From Bacteroidota bacterium (GTDB taxonomy: Bacteria > Bacteroidota > Bacteroidia > Bacteroidales > VadinHA17), in NCBI GenBank assembly GCA_029547705.1, contig JAKPOU010000034.1:1-64000 (forward strand): DNA of 64,000 nucleotides, read 5' to 3'. The notes under the pieces were generated by a model. It made no database searches and was not told the DNA's origin. It was given only the letters and a program-made list of their open reading frames with translations. Shown piece by piece: positions 10,501 through 18,253 of this stretch. The position numbers and the translations under genes were made by a program. Position 1 is the stretch's first letter, and every line of letters begins with the position of its first letter.

Positions 10501-10762
10501 GTTCCCTTGTATGAATGTCAGTTACCGTCCCGCTTATTGTCTGTTGCTGGAGAATGCCGGGCTCCGGGGCATCAGATCCGGGATCTATGATCAGTACTGC
10601 ATCGGAAAGATCCGGTGCAATTCCGGTGTTTTGCAAATAAGTATCAGTTGCGTTAACCTGAAGTGTTCCTGAAATGATAAGAAAAACAACAGTACGCAGA
10701 ATCGGGAAGAGTTTCTTCGGAATCGAAAAGAACGTCTTCCCCGGGAATTTGTTTTTTTTCAT
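7541..10762 (-). CDS. SusC/RagA-family TonB-linked outer-membrane transporter
   Basis: A 1073-residue TonB-dependent transporter. A long leader (residues 1-39) is followed by a 35-residue spacer, a carboxypeptidase-regulatory-like domain (about 75-148), the TonB-box-like 'LDEVVVTALG' (about 153-162), a plug domain (about 165-300, with 'PLYVIDGVPI' and 'SISLLKGANAAILYGSQGANGV') and a 22-strand barrel ending in Phe. It has no STN domain, so it is not a sigma/anti-sigma-coupled receptor. With the adjacent SusD it makes one uptake pair. Its leader and spacer closely resemble those of the second SusC of this window, which points to tandem duplication. Expression may involve the micro-gene upstream. 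Confidence 0.92.
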   Translation of the reverse strand: MKKNKFPGKTFFSIPKKLFPILRTVVFLIISGTLQVNATDTYLQNTGIAPDLSDAVLIIDPGSDAPEPGILQQQTISGTVTDIHTREPMPGVNIVEKGTTTGTITDLGGRFSFSVTGPNAVIVVSFIGYNSQEIAVNGRNVIDIQMTPSIESLDEVVVTALGIQREKKTLTYSSQQVAGAEMMKAKDINFMNALSGKTAGLEIKKAASGAGGSTRTVLRGSKSFSGTSAPLYVIDGVPITNRVGGQAGLWGGYDEGDGISQLNPDDIESISLLKGANAAILYGSQGANGVVMITTKKGREGIMDISVSNATTFEGILSYPELQYKYGAVGDAKESWGTTALSGYDDSFVRDFFQRGHNIVSNASISGGTNRTTAYFSYANTLSRGIIPENHYRKDNVTLNQSTKIINDRVTVSSNVMFTSEMAYNRPPNGWYMNPLTGLYWFPRQRKISDYRDGDNWREWLPERYMYMMHWHVTDHHQSNPWWITRMQPREDGGKRVIAGLNVTWDIMKDLKLTVKGNYDYANKKNEQRHWAGSNTTNVSKNGTWNFREYKDWMSYIDAILSYNKHFGDISLNAIAGISYQETSYGQGVSVNNGATYPLMLPNEFSMQNMPHTVLVYSTTPSRTIKEGYFANASIGFREMLFLDLSGRTDRSSTLAMTEKGVAYFYPAIGFSGIVSQMVSLPDFISFGKVRGSYTTVANDVGFDNIIQRMSISSRSVTSAAGSTSVTSSASVSAPTSPDWISARPEMIKSLEVGTDWRFLEGKVGFDFTYYSIASTDQRMSIPTLQGVGFNSMLINAGKITNKGIELIVDAEPVTRGAFSWKTSLNYAHNRNKIVEVNPDDKNQIINLGSSEGYYSRIVAGGSFGDLYAFNFEYDNQGRIKLDENKKPLKTAEPVFVGRIDPDFNLGWNNTLSYKHFSIGFLVNGVFGGNVLSYTEAMLDNYGVSKRSADARDRGGVEVNAVMPDGTSVTSVDPESWYRAIGNINGILGAYVYDRTNIRLTQFSLNYDIPVRNLNLPVKSASIGLIGQNLLFLYRKAPYDPELTMSAGSGSQALDNFNLPSTRTYGFNIKVNF

Positions 10763-10887
10763 AAAACTTTTGTGTTTAGGTTAAAAATCAGTAATATTTA
10801 GTGCTTATTGAGTTTCAACAGATTGAACTTAACTGAGAAAATCATGTGATTCCTTTTACAAATCCTTTTACAGCATTTTCAAATAAG

Positions 10888-11043
10888 CTAAGAAATAAGA
10901 TCAAATACAAAATAAAATCCTCCCAAATCTGATAATTCACATAATTTAACATATCCGCAGTCCTGCAGGCCCTGCACACCCTGCGCGCCCTGAACGCCCA
11001 TCACGCCCAGTACGTCCAGCACTCCCTGCCGAATATTTTTCAT
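10888..11043 (-). CDS. 51-residue micro-gene with collagen-like repeats, in the susC leader
   Basis: An ATG-started frame encodes a 51-residue peptide beginning MKNIRQGVLDVLG. Residues 8-28 are seven successive three-residue units of the form (V/A/L)-(L/M/Q)-(G/D), that is a Gly-X-Y-like run such as GVMGVQGAQGVQGLQ. The tail, with 'DCGYVKLC', is unrelated. It lies 125 bases upstream of the first susC, on the same strand and after the terminator of the second susCD pair, so it would be in the susC 5' leader. No Shine-Dalgarno sequence is visible, which is common in this phylum. I recognise no family. It may be a leader peptide, a short secreted peptide or just a coding-capable microsatellite. 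Confidence 0.35.
   Translation of the reverse strand: MKNIRQGVLDVLGVMGVQGAQGVQGLQDCGYVKLCELSDLGGFYFVFDLIS
10960..11022 (-). repeat. Seven tandem degenerate 9-bp units
   Basis: On the minus strand the units are GTGCTGGAC, GTACTGGGC, GTGATGGGC, GTTCAGGGC, GCGCAGGGT, GTGCAGGGC and CTGCAGGAC. They keep one reading frame open and are far more GC-rich than the AT-rich DNA on both sides. Confidence 0.85.
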
Positions 11044-11501
11044 ACCGAATTTTGTTTACTTCTGCCTGTCACTATTGATAATTTTCATTGCTGACTTTTC
11101 AGCTCCTGAGCGTCTTACATGATAGTCTTGCCTGGGTTCTGTTTGCACCGCTTGTTCTTTCAGAACCTTAATGCCATGTATGCTATGCCTGATTTTTTCT
11201 CCCGTGATTTTTTCAATTGAAATATATGAAAGAAAAATGCAATAAAAAATGATTATTGCCCTGAACCGGCAGTACAACCGGATTCTTTTAGCAATGTATA
11301 TGCACGGACGGAGGTTGATGAACCAATTCAAAAAAAACAAAGGTCAGGAATGGCTCCTGGCTCCTTCAGCAACTGATCTGATGCTTTCCGGCACTTACAA
11401 CTTATTTATCGGCTATTATTTATAGGATGTAAACCGGTTGGAAAAACAGGGCGGCGATGCCTCAGTACCTTAAATTGCCAGCCTTTAAGTTTTCTCTTGT
11501 T
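11044..11501. other. Intergenic stretch, no gene seen
   Basis: A 94-codon minus-strand frame here starts only with TTG, has a composition unlike a protein gene and matches nothing I know. I see no other coding or RNA feature. The promoter of the first susC and its micro-gene should lie here. Confidence 0.4.
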
Positions 11502-11546
11502 CAGAATAAACAAAAAGCTGCCCCGTTTATTCTGAGACAGCTTTTT
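11502..11546 (-). terminator. Terminator with two mutually exclusive hairpins
   Basis: AAAAAGCTG / CAGCTTTTT forms a 9-bp stem followed on the minus strand by T residues, about 65 bases past the stop of the second susD. A second perfect 10-bp stem, CAGAATAAAC / GTTTATTCTG, overlaps it so that only one of the two can form at a time. Confidence 0.7.
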
Positions 11547-11611
11547 ATTATTGAGAATCAGATGAGTTTTTCTGATCCTTCTTTCTATATAAATAATCAG
11601 ATAATTTACAT

Positions 11612-13174
11612 TTATGGTTTATCCCACCATACTCTTCCAAGGAGCGCATCAGCCTGTGCCTTGATTTTCACGTCAAGGGGGAATCCCTGCCTGGCCAGTG
11701 CCTCCTGCTGGTTTTCATGATTGCTGGCAGATTCATCGGGCAGGGGCATTCTTCTGAAGAATTCCCCTCCTGTTACTGATCCGGGATATGGCTGGTTGCC
11801 TTCCCAGTTTTTCCAGCTGAAATCCGGGTATCCTGTACGCCTCCAGTTTGACCATATCTCGTAGCTGTCGCCAATCAGGCTGACCCATTTCTGAATGCTT
11901 ATCTGTTCAAGGCGTTCATCGAAGGTGCCTGCGGTTTTGTACGGGTATCCGGAAGTTAAATAGGCTTCTGTTTCATTCTGTGAAATAGTGTTAATATTAG
12001 GAGCAAGGCCGGTTATTCTCGGCCATAGCCTCCACTGCTCCATGGCCCTGGTTACTGCAAGGTCATAAGCTTCTTTTTCTGTGATACCTGTATACCATCC
12101 TCTCAGTACGGCTTCTGCCAGAAGGAGATATGCTTCGGCAGGACCCAGCACCAGAAGCGGTGAGGAATCTCTGTTCCACCACAGGGGAGAAAACTCAGAA
12201 TACGTTTCAAAATCATCGGGATAACCCATAACGGCTCCCGGGACCATTCCCCTCTGGATTGCCCTCGAAGTGTCAGGAACATAGACTGATCCTTCCTTGG
12301 TCCAGACTACCAGAAGTACATATAATCTCGGATCCCTTGTGTCCTTCAGCTGATCAACGAAGGTGGACGCCACTTTCCCTCCCTGTGCATTGTCCGGATC
12401 CTGTGTTGCCTGGTACTCGGTATACGGGGCCCTGGGATTAGTAGCTGTTGAACTGAATTTCAGGTATGCTATATCGGAAAAATCTTCCAGAAGTCCACCG
12501 TTGATGGCCTGAAGGGCCCTGGCTTTTGCAGTGACTTCATCCTTGTTTGACAATCGCATTGCCAGACGAAGCATCAGAGTGTTTGCAAACTTTTTCCACC
12601 GGTTCATATCGCCTCCGTAAAAAACATCGGCTCCCTTGAATGTCGGTTTTGATTCATCCATCATAGCTATGGCATCCTCCAGCTCGGTGAACATCCCGTG
12701 GTAGATATCCTCCTGGGTATCATACTTTGGCTTGTAATTTCCTATAAGGGCCTGCTGGGCCTCGGAATAGGGGATATCGCCCATGGCATCCGTAAGGACG
12801 TGATAGGCATATACCCTCATGATCTTGAGTGCGGCAATCTTGTTAACATCATCCGGTGAAGTAAGTTCACCCATGCATTGTTGTATCCTGTTCAGCTGGG
12901 TGCTGTAGGTACCAAATCCGGGTCCGGTGATATAGTCATACTGTTTCCCGCCGATATCCGGCACATCCTTGTACCGGGCCGAATAATGCATGCCATCCAT
13001 CAGGGAACCGTGATTCCATGAACAGTTTAGCAGAATGTTGGTAAAAAGATATTCCGGGACAATAAAATCGATGACATTGGGATTCCTGTTCAAATCCGTT
13101 AACGCATCTGAATTGCATGATGGCAGAATTGTTATGCCAAGCGCTGCAATTATAGATATAATTTTAATTCTCAT
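11612..13174 (-). CDS. SusD/RagB-like outer-membrane lipoprotein (SusD-like_2 type)
   Basis: A 520-residue lipoprotein with signal peptide and lipobox 'ILPSC' (lipidated Cys20). It carries the same SusD-like_2 pattern as the other susD of this window: 'DMNRWKKFANTLMLRLAMRL' near residue 185, 'PAEAYLLLAEAVLRGW' near 350, and a C-terminal 'EQISIQKWVSLIGDSYEIWSNWRRTGYPDF' signature. It follows its susC by 20 bases on the same strand. Identity to the first SusD looks modest outside the signature segments, so the two pairs probably bind different ligands. No enzyme gene is linked. Confidence 0.88.
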   Translation of the reverse strand: MRIKIISIIAALGITILPSCNSDALTDLNRNPNVIDFIVPEYLFTNILLNCSWNHGSLMDGMHYSARYKDVPDIGGKQYDYITGPGFGTYSTQLNRIQQCMGELTSPDDVNKIAALKIMRVYAYHVLTDAMGDIPYSEAQQALIGNYKPKYDTQEDIYHGMFTELEDAIAMMDESKPTFKGADVFYGGDMNRWKKFANTLMLRLAMRLSNKDEVTAKARALQAINGGLLEDFSDIAYLKFSSTATNPRAPYTEYQATQDPDNAQGGKVASTFVDQLKDTRDPRLYVLLVVWTKEGSVYVPDTSRAIQRGMVPGAVMGYPDDFETYSEFSPLWWNRDSSPLLVLGPAEAYLLLAEAVLRGWYTGITEKEAYDLAVTRAMEQWRLWPRITGLAPNINTISQNETEAYLTSGYPYKTAGTFDERLEQISIQKWVSLIGDSYEIWSNWRRTGYPDFSWKNWEGNQPYPGSVTGGEFFRRMPLPDESASNHENQQEALARQGFPLDVKIKAQADALLGRVWWDKP

Positions 13175-13194
13175 ATCGCTAACATTAAAATTGA

Positions 13195-16100
13195 TTAAAA
13201 TTTCACCATTATATTAAAGCCCAGGTTACGGGTTCTCGGTTCATTGACTCCACCGGTACCCTGGGCATTGCTTGTTGATTCCTGGAATTCAGGATCAAGT
13301 CCGTTTTCCCTTAAAGCCTTATCCTTATACAGCGTAAGCAGGTTGCTGGAGACAAAGGCTACTGACATTGATTTTATTCCGTTTATTCCCAGTTTGTTCA
13401 GAGGTACATTATAATTAAGAACAAGTCTGCGGAGTTTTACAAAATCAACATTATAGGTGAATAATCCTGAATAGCCCCTTCCCAGCTGGTTGTAATAGCT
13501 CTGGATTGTTTCAGGAGTCCACAGGTAAGAGTATTCTGCACCATTTTCATCCACTCCCGTCAGTTGCAGTCCTGTGTCTCTTCCGGGCAGTGTCATCTTG
13601 GACAACCCGAATCGGGTGGCATAGAACATCAGATTCTGATAGGCTACAGCGCCCAGTTTGGAATCAACAAGGAAAGTCAGTGCAAAATTCTTATAGTTCA
13701 GGGTGTTTGTCCATCCCATCGTGTGTGGTGGTATCCCGACTCCGGCCACACGTTCTTCCCCGATGGGATAGTTACTGGTTGAATTGTAAACAGGTACTCC
13801 GTCTGAATTATGTGCGGGATAGATTGCCATCACAGTGGCATAGGGCAATCCTGGGCGGTTTACAATCCTTACACCCTGAATCCCTGTTCCGAGTGACAGT
13901 TCCGCCACTGTTTCTGCCAGTTCCACAATCTCACTCTTGTTATAGGCGTAGTTGAATGAGGTGTTCCAGCTGAAGCCGCCGGGGGATCTGGATTCCACAG
14001 GTGTTCCCGTAAGCATTATTTCAACTCCCTTATTGGTGGTTTTGCCGATGTTTACATTACCGCCGGAGAATCCGCTGGCTGTTGATATGTTGATGCCAAC
14101 GATGTCATCTGTTGTTACTTTGCTGTAATAGGTGAAATCAAGGCCCAGACGGTTCTTAAGGACCTTCAGGTCAAATCCGCCTTCGATTGTTGTGACCATA
14201 AGTGGCCTCAGATCCGGATTTTGAAGGTTGGTTGACACATTTTGAGTAGGGATATTGTATCCGTTTGTTGTGCTGATTGTATAGGTCTGCCTTACAGTGC
14301 CTGCTCCAACCGTTGCACTTCCCACCTGTGCCCAGTTAGCGCGCAGTTTCAGGAAATCAATCTGTTTCGGGAAATTTATGACGTCAGACAGTATTAAGCC
14401 TCCTCCGACCGAAGGGTAAAAAATTGAATTGGTTCCGGGATTCAATACAGAGAACCAGTCTTTTCTTCCGGTTAGCGACATATAGGCGAACCTTCTGTAG
14501 TTCAGGTCCACAGATCCGAAAACTGAATTGGTTCCCTTGCTTACTTCGCTTCTGAAATCAGCTCCGGTTGTAGTGATGGTGCCAAGGTTTGTAAGGCTGA
14601 TAAAATCCGGTATTACAAAATCCCTTCCGTTTACTGTGTTTATCTTGTTGAATGTGCGTTCAGAATTCACTCCCACAAACGCACTTAGTGAAAAGTCCTG
14701 TGAGAATGATGTATTATAGTGAAGTGTTGACTGAAGGTTTGTCACTTCATCCTGACCGTTTTGTGTGTTAAGTGCTCCGAAGGGTGTGAACAATGTGCCT
14801 ATTGGTACATAGCTTGAGTATTCAAAATTCTGAAAATCCCTTTGTCCTTTTCCTATAATAAACAGATTCTTCAGGATATCAACCTGTATGCTCGCCGAAA
14901 CAATGTAACGCTTGGTAATGTCTTCATTCCCCATCCTGTTTACAACAAAATAGCTGTTTGGTGCATCGGGTACAGGGTTCCATGGTGTTTCCACAAAAGT
15001 TTCCGGATCATATCCCGGAGCCAGCCTTCTGATATCCATTGTATTGGCAAGCAGATAAACCGGCCAGTTGGCATTCATTTCAGCATATCCGACTGTAGGC
15101 CTGTTCTTTCCGTGGACTATAATATACTGTACATCAGATTTGAGGGTTATGAAATCATTTTTACCCATTTTTGACATAACGGACAGGGTTGCATTCTGCC
15201 TGTTATAGGTTGAATTTGGTGTCTGGCTGTTTGCCCTGACGTCTGATACGGAAAATCTCAGGTTGGACTGAGCTCCGCCTGCAGTAAGGGCGACAGTGTT
15301 GGTGATATCTGAACTGGGTCTGTAAAAGTTCTTTATATTATCCTTTACGTGAACCGGTGAATAGGGATAAGTTTTTCCATCTACAGCAGTATAATCCGAT
15401 CCGTCCATTTTTGACCCGAATGACAAACGACCCGAAGCCTGTGCTTCAGCCTGTGTCATCGGCTTTCTTCCATTCTGTCCCTGACCGTATTCATACTGAT
15501 AAACAGGGTATATGCTGGGTGTTCCGAAATTTGCAACTGAATTGAGTTCTATTCCTATTCCCTGTTGTCCCTGTCCGGATTTTGTTGTTATAAGAATTAC
15601 ACCATTGGCCGCCTGGCTTCCGTACAAAGCTGCAGCTGCACCACCCTTGAGAACGGAGATGGTTTCAATATCATCCGGGTTGATCATTCCGATACCGTCA
15701 CCGCGGTCAACATTAAGTCCTGTGGTATTCTGGCTCGCAGCATTGCTTTTATTGTTCATGGGCAAGCCGTTTATTACATACAGGGGCTGCTGGTTGATGC
15801 CATCGACATTGCTCAGGGAGTTATTTCCCCTGATGACCACGCGGCTTGAACTGCCCGGACCGGCATTGATCTGTGTGGCATCAATTCCGGCTATTTTTCC
15901 CGTAAGAGCTGAGCCAATATTAATTTCCCGTGCCTGAATGAAATCATCACTTTTTACATCCTGTGATGAATAGGCAATTTCACGTTTGGCCTTTGATATG
16001 CCAAGGGCAGTGACAACCACTTCATCCAGACCTATTGCTGCCTCTCTCATTGTAATATTTATTACTGAACGGCCTCCGACCTCGACTGTTTGTGATTCCA

Positions 16101-16470
16101 TTCCCACAAATGAAAAACTGAGGACAGCACTGCCTGATTGTACATCCAGGCTGTAATTACCGTCAATATCAGTGATTGTACCTACTGTTGTGCCCGTAAC
16201 CACCACCGACACTCCAATCAGGGGATTGCCGGTTTCATCCCGTACTTTTCCGCTTACTGTCTGCTGCTGGGGACTTACATACAGTCCCCCGTCTTTAATC
16301 GCAACTGCATCAGAAAAATCCGGTACAACATCGGTTCCTTGAGAATAAGTGTCAGCTGCATGAATCTGTAATGTTCCTGAGAATATAAGAAATACAACAG
16401 TATGCAGAGTGAGGGCAAGTTTTCCCGGAATCGAAAAGAACCTGTTCCCCACTGATTTGTTTTTTTTCAT
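13195..16470 (-). CDS. SusC/RagA-family TonB-linked outer-membrane transporter
   Basis: A 1091-residue TonB-dependent transporter: leader (1-39), spacer with 'DFSDAVAIKD', carboxypeptidase-regulatory-like domain (about 70-145), 'LDEVVVTALG' motif, plug (with 'PLYVINGLPM' and 'ETISVLKGGAAAALYGSQAANGVILITTKSG') and barrel ending 'GFNIMVKF'. There is no STN domain. It is the partner of the SusD that follows. The leader and spacer match the first SusC far better than the domain that follows, so the leader may be under its own constraint, for example for SusC-specific export. The 500-base upstream gap should hold the operon promoter. Confidence 0.92.
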   Translation of the reverse strand: MKKNKSVGNRFFSIPGKLALTLHTVVFLIFSGTLQIHAADTYSQGTDVVPDFSDAVAIKDGGLYVSPQQQTVSGKVRDETGNPLIGVSVVVTGTTVGTITDIDGNYSLDVQSGSAVLSFSFVGMESQTVEVGGRSVINITMREAAIGLDEVVVTALGISKAKREIAYSSQDVKSDDFIQAREINIGSALTGKIAGIDATQINAGPGSSSRVVIRGNNSLSNVDGINQQPLYVINGLPMNNKSNAASQNTTGLNVDRGDGIGMINPDDIETISVLKGGAAAALYGSQAANGVILITTKSGQGQQGIGIELNSVANFGTPSIYPVYQYEYGQGQNGRKPMTQAEAQASGRLSFGSKMDGSDYTAVDGKTYPYSPVHVKDNIKNFYRPSSDITNTVALTAGGAQSNLRFSVSDVRANSQTPNSTYNRQNATLSVMSKMGKNDFITLKSDVQYIIVHGKNRPTVGYAEMNANWPVYLLANTMDIRRLAPGYDPETFVETPWNPVPDAPNSYFVVNRMGNEDITKRYIVSASIQVDILKNLFIIGKGQRDFQNFEYSSYVPIGTLFTPFGALNTQNGQDEVTNLQSTLHYNTSFSQDFSLSAFVGVNSERTFNKINTVNGRDFVIPDFISLTNLGTITTTGADFRSEVSKGTNSVFGSVDLNYRRFAYMSLTGRKDWFSVLNPGTNSIFYPSVGGGLILSDVINFPKQIDFLKLRANWAQVGSATVGAGTVRQTYTISTTNGYNIPTQNVSTNLQNPDLRPLMVTTIEGGFDLKVLKNRLGLDFTYYSKVTTDDIVGINISTASGFSGGNVNIGKTTNKGVEIMLTGTPVESRSPGGFSWNTSFNYAYNKSEIVELAETVAELSLGTGIQGVRIVNRPGLPYATVMAIYPAHNSDGVPVYNSTSNYPIGEERVAGVGIPPHTMGWTNTLNYKNFALTFLVDSKLGAVAYQNLMFYATRFGLSKMTLPGRDTGLQLTGVDENGAEYSYLWTPETIQSYYNQLGRGYSGLFTYNVDFVKLRRLVLNYNVPLNKLGINGIKSMSVAFVSSNLLTLYKDKALRENGLDPEFQESTSNAQGTGGVNEPRTRNLGFNIMVKF

Positions 16471-16972
16471 AAATCGTTCTGTTTAGATTTAACAATTAAA
16501 ATAATGTACTACCAAATGAGTTTTAACTAGTTAAAATGTTGCTGAGTAATTTTCCCGGGTGTTTTATGAAAGCCTCATGCATTTAATGGCCAAATTAGGT
16601 GAAAAATATTTTCAATTACAAAATGAATCCGGCCAGAGGATTATTTTTTAAAATATTTAACATTTATATATCACAACAGCTAAATTGTAATGAGACCGTC
16701 CCTGAAAATAAAAGACAGTGTCATTATAGATTTATGTACCGGCAGCCGGATTGGTGAGTGAAATACAATTTCAAATTCTGAAACAGAGCCTTGAATTGCT
16801 GACAGTCAGCCACAGCGCAGGGATCAGTGCTCAAATCAAAGAAAAGAATGCTCCATACACTATGCTCGGGAAAAAGAGAAAACGCGTTCGCAGCTGTCAT
16901 TACAGGCAGCTTCAGGGCTAATCAGTTTTCACAGAAGAGGTAATTATGCGTTTACAGCATATCCAAACCCTC
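16471..16972. other. Intergenic stretch between susC and SDR gene
   Basis: The stretch contains a plus-strand frame of about 63 codons without ATG that ends near 16921 and matches nothing I recognise. The half nearest susC is very AT-rich and probably holds the susC promoter, though I cannot place one. Confidence 0.35.
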
Positions 16973-17701
16973 TCAGTATGGAATAATCTCTTGTGTCATA
17001 GGTAGTAAAATCATCTCCGGGATTATAAGATGATCAGGTAACCTGCAGATATTTGCTACTACTTGACCGATATCATCAGGTTGAATTATTTTACTGATTA
17101 CATCAGTTGTAAAGGGTTCAATATTTGCATTAATGTTAAAATTCGTTGCTCCCCATGATGGTACCAGGATAGTTGCTTTTATTCCGTAAGGCCGCATCTC
17201 CACATACAAGTGACGTGTAAATTGTTCAAGTCCGGCCTTGGCTGCTCCGTAAACACTCCAGCCTGGCCATGCTTCGAATGAACAAACTGAAGAAATGTTG
17301 ACAATGGTCCCGGAATGCTGTTTTTTCATAACAGCTGCGGCCCTTTTGCTTCCTAATATGGCCCCGGTAAGATTGGTCTGAATTGTGTGGATTATATTTG
17401 TATCATCCTGTTCATTAATGGGTTTAATAATACCACCAGAACCTGCATTATTAATAAGAATATCCAAATGATTATTTTCTTTTATAATAATTTCAAATAC
17501 TTTATCCCAGTCATTGGGATCAGTAATATTTGCCACTATTGGGGAAGCAGCTGTTTCTTTGGCAACCGACTCCAACTTGCCGGCATTACGAGCAACAATG
17601 TAAACCTTGGCACCAGCCCTGCTCAAATGCTTCGCAATTCCTGCCCCGAAACCACTGGAAGCACCTGTAACCAGGGCAATTTTATTTGACAAATCTTTCA
17701 T
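16973..17701 (-). CDS. Short-chain dehydrogenase/reductase
   Basis: A 242-residue classical SDR, a cytosolic NAD(P)-dependent oxidoreductase. It shows the cofactor motif TGASSGFG (residues 12-19), 'NNAGSGG' (84-90), Asn110, Ser137/138 in 'NISSV', and the catalytic Tyr151-x-x-x-Lys155 in 'YGAAK'. The residue after the second beta strand is Arg in 'VARN', which favours NADP(H). The substrate cannot be inferred. The gene stands alone, between the susCD block and the insertion-sequence remnants. Confidence 0.87.
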   Translation of the reverse strand: MKDLSNKIALVTGASSGFGAGIAKHLSRAGAKVYIVARNAGKLESVAKETAASPIVANITDPNDWDKVFEIIIKENNHLDILINNAGSGGIIKPINEQDDTNIIHTIQTNLTGAILGSKRAAAVMKKQHSGTIVNISSVCSFEAWPGWSVYGAAKAGLEQFTRHLYVEMRPYGIKATILVPSWGATNFNINANIEPFTTDVISKIIQPDDIGQVVANICRLPDHLIIPEMILLPMTQEIIPY

Positions 17702-17787
17702 TTTAAGAATATTTTTAAATAGTTCGTTAAAGTATAATATAAGTATTTGAATGTCAATAAAATAGTTAATAAATAATGGCGGAATAA

Positions 17788-17859
17788 TTTGGTTAAGTCC
17801 CTGACGATCAGTAACTTAATAGATTAACCAAATCTAGACCAAGTTATGATCATCAGGGA
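17788..17859 (+). repeat. Overlapping inverted repeats over the start of a transposase remnant
   Basis: TCCCTGACGATCAGTAACTT and AAGTTATGATCATCAGGGA form a long imperfect stem whose right arm contains the transposase ATG. A second pair, TTTGGTTAA / TTAACCAAA, overlaps it. Such fold-back structures at insertion-sequence ends hide the start codon in read-through transcripts. Confidence 0.7.
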
Positions 17860-18076
17860 ACATAAACCTTATAATGCACTTATTTCCAGCATGATAGACA
17901 AATTGCCAAATATTAATAGGTGGAGAAAAGCATTTCTTTCAGAGATTTTCATCCTGTTTTTGTCTATACGTGGAAGAATTAATTTCTTACAGCTTGCAAG
18001 ATATGGAAAATATAAAGAACAGCGATATCGCCAGCAGTTTGAAAAACGTTTTGATTTTCTAACCTTTCTCCTATAA
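17846..18076 (+). pseudogene. Truncated DDE (IS4-type) transposase, N-terminal part only
   Basis: The 76-residue frame reads like the N-terminus of a Bacteroidota IS4-type DDE transposase: 'MIDKLPNINRWRKAFLSEIF' and 'LSIRGRINFLQLARYGKYKEQ', ending in 'RFDFLTF' where intact relatives continue with the catalytic domain. After 'FDFLTF' the match stops and a stop codon follows within two codons. None of the DDE catalytic part is found up to the IS110 gene or beyond it. It is therefore a dead remnant, perhaps cut by insertion of the IS110 element next to it. Confidence 0.65.
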
Positions 18077-18119
18077 ATCCATCCCAAATTATAGCGCCTT
18101 TGGGGTTGCGAGTTTCTCC

Positions 18120-18200
18120 TTCGAGTTTGGTTCAGACTTATATGCTGAACATTAACTCATGTCTGTGTTCTTAAAGTCCTTTTCAGGACAAGTAGCATTG
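18120..18200 (-). other. Hairpins downstream of the IS110 transposase
   Basis: Two short stems are visible: GTTCAG / CTGAAC around a 9-base loop and GTCC / GGAC around TTTTCA-like loop sequence. They lie in the non-coding DNA past the transposase stop. In the IS1111 subgroup the bridge RNA comes from this side; here the evidence is only secondary-structure potential. Confidence 0.3.
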
Positions 18201-18253
18201 GTCAATTTAAAAACGGGGTTTCATCCACCATAAAGATAGCCGACCTTTACGCA

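Noticed and set aside
11056-11340. 94-codon minus-strand frame upstream of the susC leader
   Set aside because: It starts only at TTG, is rich in Ile, Cys and Arg without domain-like pattern and matches nothing.
16738-16921. Plus-strand frame of about 60 codons ending 'KKRKRVRSCHYRQLQG'
   Set aside because: No ATG start and no match; it looked briefly like a transposase tail but has no supporting motif.
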